From NCBI RefSeq assembly GCF_000971965.1, contig NZ_LAQP01000013.1:62001-126000 (forward strand): DNA of 64,000 bases, read 5' to 3'. The DNA is from Paenibacillus wulumuqiensis. Its GTDB lineage: Bacteria > Bacillota > Bacilli > Paenibacillales > Paenibacillaceae. Positions 43,462 to 51,098 of the stretch are shown one piece after another. Below the pieces are notes generated by a model. That model was not told the origin of the DNA and made no database searches. It saw only the letters and a program-made list of their open reading frames with translations. Positions within the stretch are counted from its first letter, which is position 1; the number at the start of each line of letters is the position of its first letter. The position numbers and the translations under genes are program-made.

Positions 43462-44454
43462 ATGCCGGTGGAAGCGATGATGAACAGACGCAAGCTTGGA
43501 AATACAGGTCTGGAGGTGTCACCGCTCAGTCTGGGTGCTGCTCCGCTCGGCCATGTATTTGGTAACATTGATGAGGATCAGGGTGTACGAGCGGTATTGG
43601 AAGCGATGGAACAGGGCATCAATCTGGTGGATACGTCGCCGTATTACGGAGTGACCCGTTCGGAACAAGTGCTGGGCCGGGCGCTGCGTCAGCTGCCGAG
43701 AGACCGCTATATTCTGTCTACCAAGGCCGGACGTTATAATGACAGGGAATTCGACTTTTCCCGTCAACGGATACTGGATAGTGTGGATGAGAGTCTGCAG
43801 CGACTCGGAACGGATTATGCGGATATTCTACTGCTGCATGATATTGAATTCGGCGATCTAAATATTGTACTGAATGAAGCGTTACCCGCACTCCAGCAGT
43901 TGAAGCAGGCAGGCAAAATCCGCTTTTACGGAGTGTCCTGTCTGCCGCTGGAAGGGTATGAGCGTGTACTGGAGCATACCGATCTTGATGTGATTCTGTC
44001 CTACTGCCATTACACACTCAACGATTCGACCCTGACTGATCTGCTGCCGCTGCTAAAAGAGAGAGGGATCGGCGTGATTAATGCGGCTCCGTTAGCGATG
44101 GGATTGCTGTCAGATAAAGGTCCGGCAGACTGGCATCCGGCTTCTCCCGAGATCAAGCAGCGCTGCCGTGAAGCCGCAGAGTTCTGCCGGCAGCAGGGAA
44201 CGAGCCTGACCCGGCTGGCGATCCAGTATGCCGTATCCAACGACAGGCTGGCGACTACCATTGTTGGTACGGCCAGCACGGCAGAGATGGCCGACAATAT
44301 CCGCTGGGCTGCGCAGCCGCTCGATCAGCAGCTGCTGCAGCGTGTAATGGACATTCTGGAGCCGATTCAGGGACAGACATGGCCAAGCGGGCACTGGAGT
44401 CAGGATGTGATGAATGGAAGCAGCACGTTCAAGTGGGAAGGCAGTCCTTTCTAG
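43462..44454 (+). CDS. Aldo-keto reductase, L-galactose/L-fucose dehydrogenase-like
   Basis: A 330-aa TIM-barrel oxidoreductase. It opens RRKLGNTGLEVSPLSLGAAPLG and has the catalytic Asp-Tyr pair in NLVDTSPYYG (about 52-60), the lysine in ILSTKAGRY (about 88) and the His in LLLHDIEFGD (about 126). Such enzymes oxidise L-galactose, L-fucose or related aldoses. It follows uxaA by 61 bases and probably belongs to the same uronate transcript. Start 43462 is set by GGGGAGGAG; the longer frame from 43168 runs inside uxaA. The substrate is not certain. Confidence 0.88.
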   Translation: MPVEAMMNRRKLGNTGLEVSPLSLGAAPLGHVFGNIDEDQGVRAVLEAMEQGINLVDTSPYYGVTRSEQVLGRALRQLPRDRYILSTKAGRYNDREFDFSRQRILDSVDESLQRLGTDYADILLLHDIEFGDLNIVLNEALPALQQLKQAGKIRFYGVSCLPLEGYERVLEHTDLDVILSYCHYTLNDSTLTDLLPLLKERGIGVINAAPLAMGLLSDKGPADWHPASPEIKQRCREAAEFCRQQGTSLTRLAIQYAVSNDRLATTIVGTASTAEMADNIRWAAQPLDQQLLQRVMDILEPIQGQTWPSGHWSQDVMNGSSTFKWEGSPF

Positions 44455-44613
44455 AATTCTGTCTATGTCTTCTATCAATATAGAGTGGATAAAGGAAGCG
44501 CGAACGAGCAAGAATATGGAATCTGAAAATAACGAACTATCATAAATTCGATTATGCCCATTGTAAGCGAACATAAGCCTACAAGAATGTGAATAAATGG
44601 AGCTTATTCGACA

Positions 44614-44664
44614 AAAATAGCGATACGCAAATGTTATAATAAACATTTTACGTATCGCTATTTT
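44614..44664. terminator. Bidirectional terminator between convergent AKR and beta-galactosidase genes
   Basis: AAAATAGCGATACG (44614-44627) pairs perfectly with CGTATCGCTATTTT (44651-44664), with an inner AAATGTT/AACATTT stem. T/A-rich ends on both sides allow function in both directions. Confidence 0.85.
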
Positions 44665-44695
44665 CATGTTACAATAAATTAGGTATCCGATGTAA

Positions 44696-46723
44696 TTATT
44701 TTACAGATAAGAGAATAGAACCGCGCGCTGGAACCTCAATAGAGGAAGTAACTTGATTATTACTCAGTAGATCCTTGGCGTCAAGGCTTCCAAGCTCCAC
44801 GACAGCCGCTTCGGCGTTATGGTTGAGCAGGAACAGGAACCTTTTTCCGTCTTTGACGCGGCATCCGGCTTCGACACCTGCAGGAGTATCCAGTACCGGT
44901 TGAATGCTCTTTTGTTCACACAGATGCTTCATGAGTCCGGCGATAAATGTCTCTTCACCATCTGAAGCGATATACCATGCTTCACCTTTGCCAAAGGCAT
45001 TGCGGGTCAGAACCGGCATCCCCTGGTAAAAGTCTTCACCGTACCGGGCGAGCACATCTGCTCCTTCGCTGTGCAGCAGATCGCACAGCATGCCGCATTC
45101 ATAGTCACCGCTTAGTTCACCAAGCGTACCATCCATGACGATCCGGTTGCGCATGGACGGCAGCAGAGCGTCGATTTCTTCGACCCAGATGCCGAGCAGC
45201 TGGCGCAGTTCGCCCGGATAACCACCCAGGGTGACCAGATCGGATTCACCGACGATTCCGCTGAAGAAAGTGGTAACGAAAGTGCCACCGCTGCTGGTGA
45301 ATTGTTCCAACTTGTCGGCTAACCCCGGCTTGACCATGTATAGTACAGGTGCGAGGAGGAGGTCGTATCCGCTAAATTCAGAGTCGACGCTGATGATATC
45401 CACCTGTACATTACGGTCGTAAAAGGCTTTGTAATACTTATGAATCTGATCGACGTATTTCAGGGCGATGGTCGGACCGCTGGACTTCTCGACCGCCCAC
45501 CAGTTGTCCCAATCGAACAGAATGGCTACCTTTGCTTCTATCCGTGAATCAAGCAGCTGATCGCCGAGCTGCTGCAGTTCAGACCCGAGTTCACTGACTT
45601 CCCGGAATACACGGGTATCCGAATGCCCGACATGTTCAATAACGGCGCCATGGAATTTCTCACAGGCGCCAGCCGACCGTCGCAGCTGGAAGAACATAAC
45701 CGTATCCGCACCATGCGCTACCGCCTGATAACTCCAGAGACGCATCACGCCAGGGCGTTTCAGCGAGTTATAGGCCTGCCAGTTCTGTTGGCTTGGCGTC
45801 TGCTCCATCAGCATGAACGGCTCACCGTTTTTGATGCCGCGCATCAGATCATGAGCGAGGGCGGTAAAGCTGACCGGCGTATCCAGACCCGGATAATTGT
45901 CCCAGGAGATGATGTCCATATATTTTGCCCATTTAAAATAATCCAGTGGCTTGTAGAAGCCCATCAGGTTGGTGGTGATCAGAGCGTCCGGAATAACGGA
46001 GCGTACAGCATCGTATTCCAGACGGTAGCATTCCAGCATACTGTCTGAATTGAAACGGGAGTAGTCGAGCGAGATTCCCTGGAAGCTGGAGCTGTTCTCT
46101 CCCCATTCTTCACTGCGGTTGTCCGGGAGTACAATCTCATCCCAGTCATAAAAGGTATGGCCCCAGAAGCCGGTATTCCAGGCTGTATTGACGGCATCGA
46201 GTGTACCGTAGCGCTGCTTGAGCCAGACGCGGAATGCCTTCTCACAGTTCTCGCAGTAACAGTCACCGCCGTATTCGTTGGAGATATGCCACACCAGAAT
46301 AGCCGGGTGATCCTTATAGCGCTCTGCCAGACGACGGGCAATCTCAACCGAATATTTGCGGTACGTCGGGCTGTTCGGGCAGGAATTGTGGCGTCCGCCG
46401 AATTTGCGTTTGCGGCCATCCTTGTCCGTACGCAGAATATCGGGATAGCGTGTAGCCATCCAGGCCGGATGGGCAGCTGTGCTGGTAGCCAGACAGGTAT
46501 AGATACCGTTTTCATAAAGGCTGTCGATAAGCTCATCCAGCCATTCGAACTGATATGTAACTTCGTCCGGCTGATTGCGTGCCCATGAGAAGACGTTCAA
46601 GGTAGCGATATCGATTCCGGCCTGTTTGAACATGCCGAGGTCTTCCTGATGTGTCTGTTTGTCCCATTGCTCGGGGTTGTAGTCCCCGCCGTAGAAGATT
46701 TTCGGAAGTTTGCTGCTAATCAA
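44696..46723 (-). CDS. Beta-galactosidase, glycoside hydrolase family 42
   Basis: A 675-aa cytoplasmic enzyme that removes terminal beta-galactosides, for example from pectic galactans. The GH42 catalytic barrel starts KIFYGGDYNPEQW. The acid/base is in WHISNEYGG (Glu about 150) and the nucleophile in EPFMLMEQTPS (Glu about 307). Cys residues near CPNSP and in CYCENC form the typical zinc cluster. A trimerisation domain and a C-terminal beta domain follow. I choose TTG 46723, with AAGGAG eight bases upstream; the frame's GTG at 46732 overlaps that site. It is divergent from an AraC regulator gene and has no signal peptide. Confidence 0.95.
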   Translation of the reverse strand: MISSKLPKIFYGGDYNPEQWDKQTHQEDLGMFKQAGIDIATLNVFSWARNQPDEVTYQFEWLDELIDSLYENGIYTCLATSTAAHPAWMATRYPDILRTDKDGRKRKFGGRHNSCPNSPTYRKYSVEIARRLAERYKDHPAILVWHISNEYGGDCYCENCEKAFRVWLKQRYGTLDAVNTAWNTGFWGHTFYDWDEIVLPDNRSEEWGENSSSFQGISLDYSRFNSDSMLECYRLEYDAVRSVIPDALITTNLMGFYKPLDYFKWAKYMDIISWDNYPGLDTPVSFTALAHDLMRGIKNGEPFMLMEQTPSQQNWQAYNSLKRPGVMRLWSYQAVAHGADTVMFFQLRRSAGACEKFHGAVIEHVGHSDTRVFREVSELGSELQQLGDQLLDSRIEAKVAILFDWDNWWAVEKSSGPTIALKYVDQIHKYYKAFYDRNVQVDIISVDSEFSGYDLLLAPVLYMVKPGLADKLEQFTSSGGTFVTTFFSGIVGESDLVTLGGYPGELRQLLGIWVEEIDALLPSMRNRIVMDGTLGELSGDYECGMLCDLLHSEGADVLARYGEDFYQGMPVLTRNAFGKGEAWYIASDGEETFIAGLMKHLCEQKSIQPVLDTPAGVEAGCRVKDGKRFLFLLNHNAEAAVVELGSLDAKDLLSNNQVTSSIEVPARGSILLSVK

Positions 46724-46836
46724 TTCTGTCACTCCTTATATAAGAATACCTCTATACTAAATCATAACCATCCCTTGTAAAATATAAGATAAACCGTGTA
46801 TAGTATAAAAATATGGATATAGGATGTGAACGTATC

Positions 46837-47670
46837 ATGTACGTAACCAACCCGCATCGGCGCTTTTTTACAGAGCTCAAAGACCTTCAGCTTCCTATTC
46901 ATATGGAAAGTATCGGCGAGAATCCGGATCAGGAATATATTGATCGCCCGGATGGATATCCGTGCTATCACTGGATTCAGACCGTGCATGGTGAAGGGGA
47001 GTTCGCTTTTGGCGGTGCACGTTATTTGCTCAAACCCGGCTCGGGAGTTCTCCTGGCTCCGCGCGATGCACACAGCTACCGTCCGGTCAGCAGTGTATGG
47101 GAGACCATCTATCTGACTTTTGGTGGTCCGCAATCGCTTGGGCTGCTATCTACCTTTGGGCTGTCGCATTCTGCCTATTATGAATGGGATCGGGATTGTG
47201 AGCTGGAAGCTTTTGCAGGAAATATGCTGGGCAAAATCCGCAGCAACCGGGATCTGTCAGGCCTGGATACGAGCGCAGATCTGTACCGTTTTCTGACTAT
47301 TCTCAAAAAGCACGGACGCATTAACAATCTGCCCTCCCTGTCCCATACCGTAGAGAGATTGGCACCGCTAATGAGCTTCATGGAGGCGCATTATGATGAT
47401 CCGAATATCGGACTGGAAGATATGGCGATTCAGGTAGGCGTCAGCGCCCGGCATTTGAATACATTGTTCCGTCAGACATTCGGTATGACCGCTTACGCGT
47501 ATTTCATTTTGCTGCGTCTTCGCAAAGCCAAGGAACTAATGACTCTGTATCCGCGCATGACGATCAAGGAAGTATCCGGTCAGGTGGGCTTCCGGGATTC
47601 CAGTCATTTTGTGGCAACTTTCCGGCGCCTGGAAGGAGTCACTCCTGAACAATTTCGGAATCTTTATTAA
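46837..47670 (+). CDS. AraC-family transcriptional regulator
   Basis: A 277-aa regulator. Residues ~1-140 are a cupin-like sugar-binding domain (WIQTVHGEGEFAFGGARYLL, then GSGVLLAPRDAHSYRP). The C-terminal ~100 residues hold two HTH motifs: LEDMAIQVGVSARHLNTLFRQTFG and IKEVSGQVGFRDSSHFVATFRR. It is transcribed divergently from the GH42 gene and upstream of two esterase genes, which it probably activates in response to a plant sugar. An AGGA at 12 bases supports start 46837; an ATG at 46813 is in frame but has no site. Confidence 0.9.
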   Translation: MYVTNPHRRFFTELKDLQLPIHMESIGENPDQEYIDRPDGYPCYHWIQTVHGEGEFAFGGARYLLKPGSGVLLAPRDAHSYRPVSSVWETIYLTFGGPQSLGLLSTFGLSHSAYYEWDRDCELEAFAGNMLGKIRSNRDLSGLDTSADLYRFLTILKKHGRINNLPSLSHTVERLAPLMSFMEAHYDDPNIGLEDMAIQVGVSARHLNTLFRQTFGMTAYAYFILLRLRKAKELMTLYPRMTIKEVSGQVGFRDSSHFVATFRRLEGVTPEQFRNLY

Positions 47671-47722
47671 AATGTGTATTTGCTGAACATCAGTCATGCA
47701 CATTTTGATTGAGATTATTTTG

Positions 47723-47737
47723 TGAAGCGCTTACAAT
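47723..47737. promoter_or_regulatory. Cre-like site with one extra base
   Basis: TGTGAAGCGCTTACA is a catabolite-response element (TGTAAGCGCTTACA) with a single inserted G. It lies 137 bases before the esterase gene. Whether CcpA can bind is uncertain. Confidence 0.35.
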
Positions 47738-47787
47738 AATAGCGTTTGAAAAGGCTGATGCAGCAGAGCTGGAATATGATATTCCAT

Positions 47788-47841
47788 CCCATCATCATCT
47801 GTCCAGTGGGTTACCCAGTCTGCCGGACAGATGATGATGGG
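47788..47841. repeat. Perfect 17-bp inverted repeat in the esterase leader
   Basis: Arms 47788-47804 and 47825-47841 (CCCATCATCATCTGTCC and its complement) with a 20-base loop. No T run follows on either strand. It ends 32 bases before the esterase start, so a stable hairpin would lie in the 5' leader. Confidence 0.75.
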
Positions 47842-47873
47842 TCTATACACACAGAGAGTGGAGGAACAGGAAA

Positions 47874-48650
47874 ATGGACAAAATTTGGATCGCTGATCCT
47901 GCCGTCGTGGATGATCAGGGAGAGCGGCCGTATCTGGTACCGTATTTGCTGCCTGATGCGCACAGTGCAGTGATTGTACTGCCGGGTGGCGGTTATGAAT
48001 TTCGTGCCGATCACGAAGGCGCCCCAGTCGCAGAATGGCTGAATGAAAATGGAATCTCCGCGTTTGTGCTGCATTATCGTCTCTCTCCGCGTCAGCGGCG
48101 GACTCCGCTTGAAGACGGGCAGAGCGCAGTTCGGCATGTCCGGGCCAATGCAGCTGAGTATGGAGTGGACCCTTCCCGGATCGGTATTCTCGGTTTCTCG
48201 GCCGGAGGACATCTGGCAGCGATGACAGGAACGGTATTCCAGGAACAGGAGACCAAGCTGCTGAGTGGTCTTCATCGCGAAGTCAGCTCACGCCCGGACC
48301 TGATGGTGCTCTGTTATCCGGTCATTACGATGGACAGCTTTGGACATGAAGGCTCTCGCATGTCCCTGCTCGGTGATCAGGCTGCGATAGAGCTCGTAAC
48401 CGGCAGCAGCGCAGAGAAACAGGTGAGCGCTATGACCCCGCCCGCCTTTATCTGGCATACGGCCGATGATGATGCGGTACCGGTACAGAACAGCCTGCGC
48501 ATGGCCCTGGCACTCGAAGAACACAGTGTGCCGTTCGAGCTGCATGTATATGAGAGCGGCGGCCATGGAAAAGGACTTGCGCTGGACCACCCGGTTATGG
48601 GAAACTGGACCAAACAATGCATATCCTGGCTTCATCGTCAGGGTTGGTAA
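47874..48650 (+). CDS. Alpha/beta hydrolase, acetylesterase-like (BD-FAE type)
   Basis: A 258-aa carbohydrate-esterase-like hydrolase. The oxyanion region VLPGGGYEFRADHEG (about 38), nucleophile elbow LGFSAGGHLAA (Ser about 108), acid TADDDAVPVQN (Asp about 200) and late histidine GGHGKGL (about 232) form a complete triad. The pattern fits xylan or pectin acetylesterases of the BD-FAE family. No signal peptide is seen, so it should act on imported oligosaccharides. GGAGG precedes the ATG. It begins a three-gene run with the SGNH esterase and SMP-30 genes. Confidence 0.88.
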   Translation: MDKIWIADPAVVDDQGERPYLVPYLLPDAHSAVIVLPGGGYEFRADHEGAPVAEWLNENGISAFVLHYRLSPRQRRTPLEDGQSAVRHVRANAAEYGVDPSRIGILGFSAGGHLAAMTGTVFQEQETKLLSGLHREVSSRPDLMVLCYPVITMDSFGHEGSRMSLLGDQAAIELVTGSSAEKQVSAMTPPAFIWHTADDDAVPVQNSLRMALALEEHSVPFELHVYESGGHGKGLALDHPVMGNWTKQCISWLHRQGW

Positions 48651-48698
48651 GGATCTGCTTCATGGATTGGATTCACTGACAAAGAGGAGATGGCAGAG

Positions 48699-49367
48699 AT
48701 GAAAATGGATAAAAACAGCACCCTGTTAATGATTGGCGATTCGGTAACCGATTGCGGCCGCGGACGTCCTGTAGGCCAGAATGGAAGTATTGGAGATGGC
48801 TATGTCTCGCTCGTGGATGCTCTTTTGCAAGCGGTTTACCCGGACTATGCATTCCGTGTACTGAATACCGGAATCGGCGGCAATACCGTGCGTGATCTGG
48901 AAGATCGCTGGGAGCAGGATGTGTTTGCCCATACTCCTGACTGGGTATCTATTATGATTGGAATCAACGATGTATGGCGCCAGTTTGACAATCCGACCGA
49001 GCCGCATATCCATGTCTATCTGGAAGAATACGAGCAAACGCTGCGCAAACTGGTAGAGCAGACACTGCCCAAAGTAAAAGGCATTGTGCTGATGACGCCA
49101 TACTATATGAGCACCACACCGGAAGATCCGATGAGAGCCACGATGGATGTATACGGCGCAGTCGTAAAACGCATTGCGGAAGAGAGCGGAACACTGTTTG
49201 TCGATACGCAGGCGGCATTTGACACTATTAGTCAGTACATATATCCGGCCAGTCTGTCTCACGGCTGGGATCATGTTCATCCGAATACCAAAGGACATAT
49301 GGTGCTGGCACGGGCATTTTTACAGGGAGTCGGATACGATTGGAGCCGTTCCCCGGTACAGTCCTGA
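48699..49367 (+). CDS. SGNH/GDSL-family hydrolase
   Basis: A 222-aa esterase. The four SGNH blocks are present: GDSVTDCGRGRP (nucleophile Ser, block I), LNTGIGGNTVRDL (Gly, block II), MIGINDVW (Asn, block III) and WDHVHPNTKGH (Asp and His, block V). Close relatives include acetylxylan or rhamnogalacturonan acetylesterases. No signal peptide is present. AGAGGAG favours ATG 48699 over 48690. It follows the other esterase by 48 bases, and both probably deacetylate imported plant oligosaccharides. Confidence 0.9.
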   Translation: MKMDKNSTLLMIGDSVTDCGRGRPVGQNGSIGDGYVSLVDALLQAVYPDYAFRVLNTGIGGNTVRDLEDRWEQDVFAHTPDWVSIMIGINDVWRQFDNPTEPHIHVYLEEYEQTLRKLVEQTLPKVKGIVLMTPYYMSTTPEDPMRATMDVYGAVVKRIAEESGTLFVDTQAAFDTISQYIYPASLSHGWDHVHPNTKGHMVLARAFLQGVGYDWSRSPVQS

Positions 49368-49391
49368 AACTACACATCTGGAGGACACACA

Positions 49392-50288
49392 ATGAAGCAG
49401 TATACCGCAGAATTGGTGATTGATGCCAAAGCCAAGCTTGGCGAAGGTCCGAGCTGGAATGCAGACCAGCAGCACCTGTTATGGGTGGATATCGAAGGCT
49501 ATCAGCTGCATATCTATAACCCGGTGACCGGGGAAGATCGGAAGATCAATGTAGGAGAGCATATTGGAGCGGTCGTTCCCTATACGGATACCGAAGTGAT
49601 CGGTGCACTGTTCAGCGGCTTTTACCGGATTCATCTCGCTGACGGCAGCAAGACGCTGATTCATGATCCGGAGGAAGGTCGCCCGGGCAACCGGTTCAAT
49701 GATGGCAAATGTGATCCTGCCGGACGCTTGCTCGCCGGCACGATGAGTCTGAATGGTGAGGAAAAGCAAGGCGCATTGTACAGTATGGATACGGAAGGTC
49801 ATGTGCGCCTGCTGCTGGATGAAGTATCCACTTCCAACGGTCTGGCATGGAGCAGTGATCACCGTACGCTTTATTATATCGATACACCGACCTGCCAGAT
49901 TACGGCTTTTGATTATAATATGGAGGACGGATCCATTGCCGACGGCCGCGTAGTAGCCGAGCTGGACGATAGCGAAGGCTACCCGGATGGCATGACCATT
50001 GATGCCGAAGGCATGCTGTGGGTCGCACGCTGGGGTGGCAGCCGGGTATCACGGATTGATCCTTCTACCGGTCAGGTTATCGGTGAAGTTCAGGTGCCGG
50101 CCAAGTGCGTCACTGCCTGTACGTTTGGTGGAGCCAAGCTGGATGAACTGTACATTACGACAGCACGCGAAGACGATGAAGCAGCCGATTCTCCTGCGGG
50201 AGGCGTCTTCGTCGTTCGTCCGGGAGTGAAGGGTATAGCAGCCTGCGCATTCAATCTGGGAAAAGCTGCGAACTGGCAGAGTGCATGA
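49392..50288 (+). CDS. SMP-30/gluconolactonase family protein
   Basis: A 298-aa six-bladed propeller enzyme. Metal-site motifs are visible: LGEGPSWN (Glu about 18), the conserved NRFNDGKCDPAGR (Asn about 101), STSNGLAWSSD (Asn about 148) and EGYPDGMTIDAEG (Asp about 200). Such enzymes open sugar lactones, for example those made by aldose dehydrogenases. CTGGAGG precedes the ATG. It follows the two esterase genes closely and is probably their operon partner; the aldo-keto reductase at 43.5 kb could supply a lactone substrate. Confidence 0.9.
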   Translation: MKQYTAELVIDAKAKLGEGPSWNADQQHLLWVDIEGYQLHIYNPVTGEDRKINVGEHIGAVVPYTDTEVIGALFSGFYRIHLADGSKTLIHDPEEGRPGNRFNDGKCDPAGRLLAGTMSLNGEEKQGALYSMDTEGHVRLLLDEVSTSNGLAWSSDHRTLYYIDTPTCQITAFDYNMEDGSIADGRVVAELDDSEGYPDGMTIDAEGMLWVARWGGSRVSRIDPSTGQVIGEVQVPAKCVTACTFGGAKLDELYITTAREDDEAADSPAGGVFVVRPGVKGIAACAFNLGKAANWQSA

Positions 50289-50357
50289 TATAATTTGATC
50301 CAAGCGCATGTCTGCGAGAAGTAACAGCAGGCCCAATGGATCATCATAACCACAGCG

Positions 50358-50393
50358 CCGCAGATTCCGTATACCGGGATGCTGCGGTTTCTG
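50358..50393 (+). terminator. Terminator after the esterase-lactonase genes
   Basis: CCGCAG (50358-50363) with CTGCGG (50382-50387) and an inner ATTCC/GGGAT pair, then TTTCTGTTT. Confidence 0.75.
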
Positions 50394-50399
50394 TTTATT

Positions 50400-50432
50400 C
50401 TCCTAATAAATATCAAAGTGGCTCCTAATAAA
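50400..50432. repeat. Direct repeat of 11 bp, 22-bp period
   Basis: CTCCTAATAAA occurs at 50400-50410 and again at 50422-50432. The 22-base period is about two helical turns, so both copies face the same side of the DNA, just upstream of the SUKH gene. Confidence 0.6.
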
Positions 50433-50459
50433 GCAATAATCTGTCTGGAGGAACAAGGA

Positions 50460-50873
50460 ATGAAGCCTGTACTGGAACAAAGTGAACATCCCTTGACGGC
50501 CAAAGATCTGGAAGAGCTGGAAGCCCGGCTCGGTCGTCCGCTGCCCCCAGCTTTCAAGGAATATTATCTGTGTTACAATGGCGGATATTTACCGGAAGAC
50601 CGGGAAGGAAATGCGCTTATTGTAGGAGGATTTGATTCTATTCGCTATGGACGGCTGCCAGCAGAGCAGCTCTATGCCGATCTGCTGGAGAGCTTTGAGC
50701 AGCTGGAACTGCTGTTTCCTTTTGCCTATGATCAGGGTGGCAATAATTTTCTGATATCCCTGCGGGATCAGCCGGATTACGGCAGCATCTATATCTGGTT
50801 AATGGATTTGCAGGAGCTGGAGTTGGCAGCCGAATCGTTTGGCAATTTTCTGGATTTTCTGCAGGAAGAATGA
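50460..50873 (+). CDS. SMI1/KNR4 (SUKH) family protein
   Basis: A 137-aa protein with the SUKH core: LTAKDLEELEARLGRPLPPAFKEYYLCYNGG, then GFDSIRYG and the late FAYDQGGNNFLISLRD strand and SIYIWLMD. This family includes many immunity proteins against contact-dependent or secreted toxins, and also housekeeping members. No toxin gene is beside it. ATG 50460 follows a GGAGG site; a longer frame from 50379 covers the terminator and is not used. Orphan immunity gene is one reading, a cytoplasmic regulator another. Confidence 0.85.
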   Translation: MKPVLEQSEHPLTAKDLEELEARLGRPLPPAFKEYYLCYNGGYLPEDREGNALIVGGFDSIRYGRLPAEQLYADLLESFEQLELLFPFAYDQGGNNFLISLRDQPDYGSIYIWLMDLQELELAAESFGNFLDFLQEE

Positions 50874-51098
50874 TGCTGCAGGAAAGTATAGAGGAAAGTA
50901 ATACAGGTGAAGCCTGACTGCCTGTTTGATTAGGGACCCGGTTTCGCGTTTAACGGCTTATAGGGAAATGGGCGAGTCATGTATCTCTTGGTCATTGCTC
51001 ACCGCATTTATCCGACTAAAAGCATTGAATTTATATAGTATAAAATCAGGCCGTATTCCGATTAAATAGACCAAAGCGTTGGAGAGGATGAGTTACAT

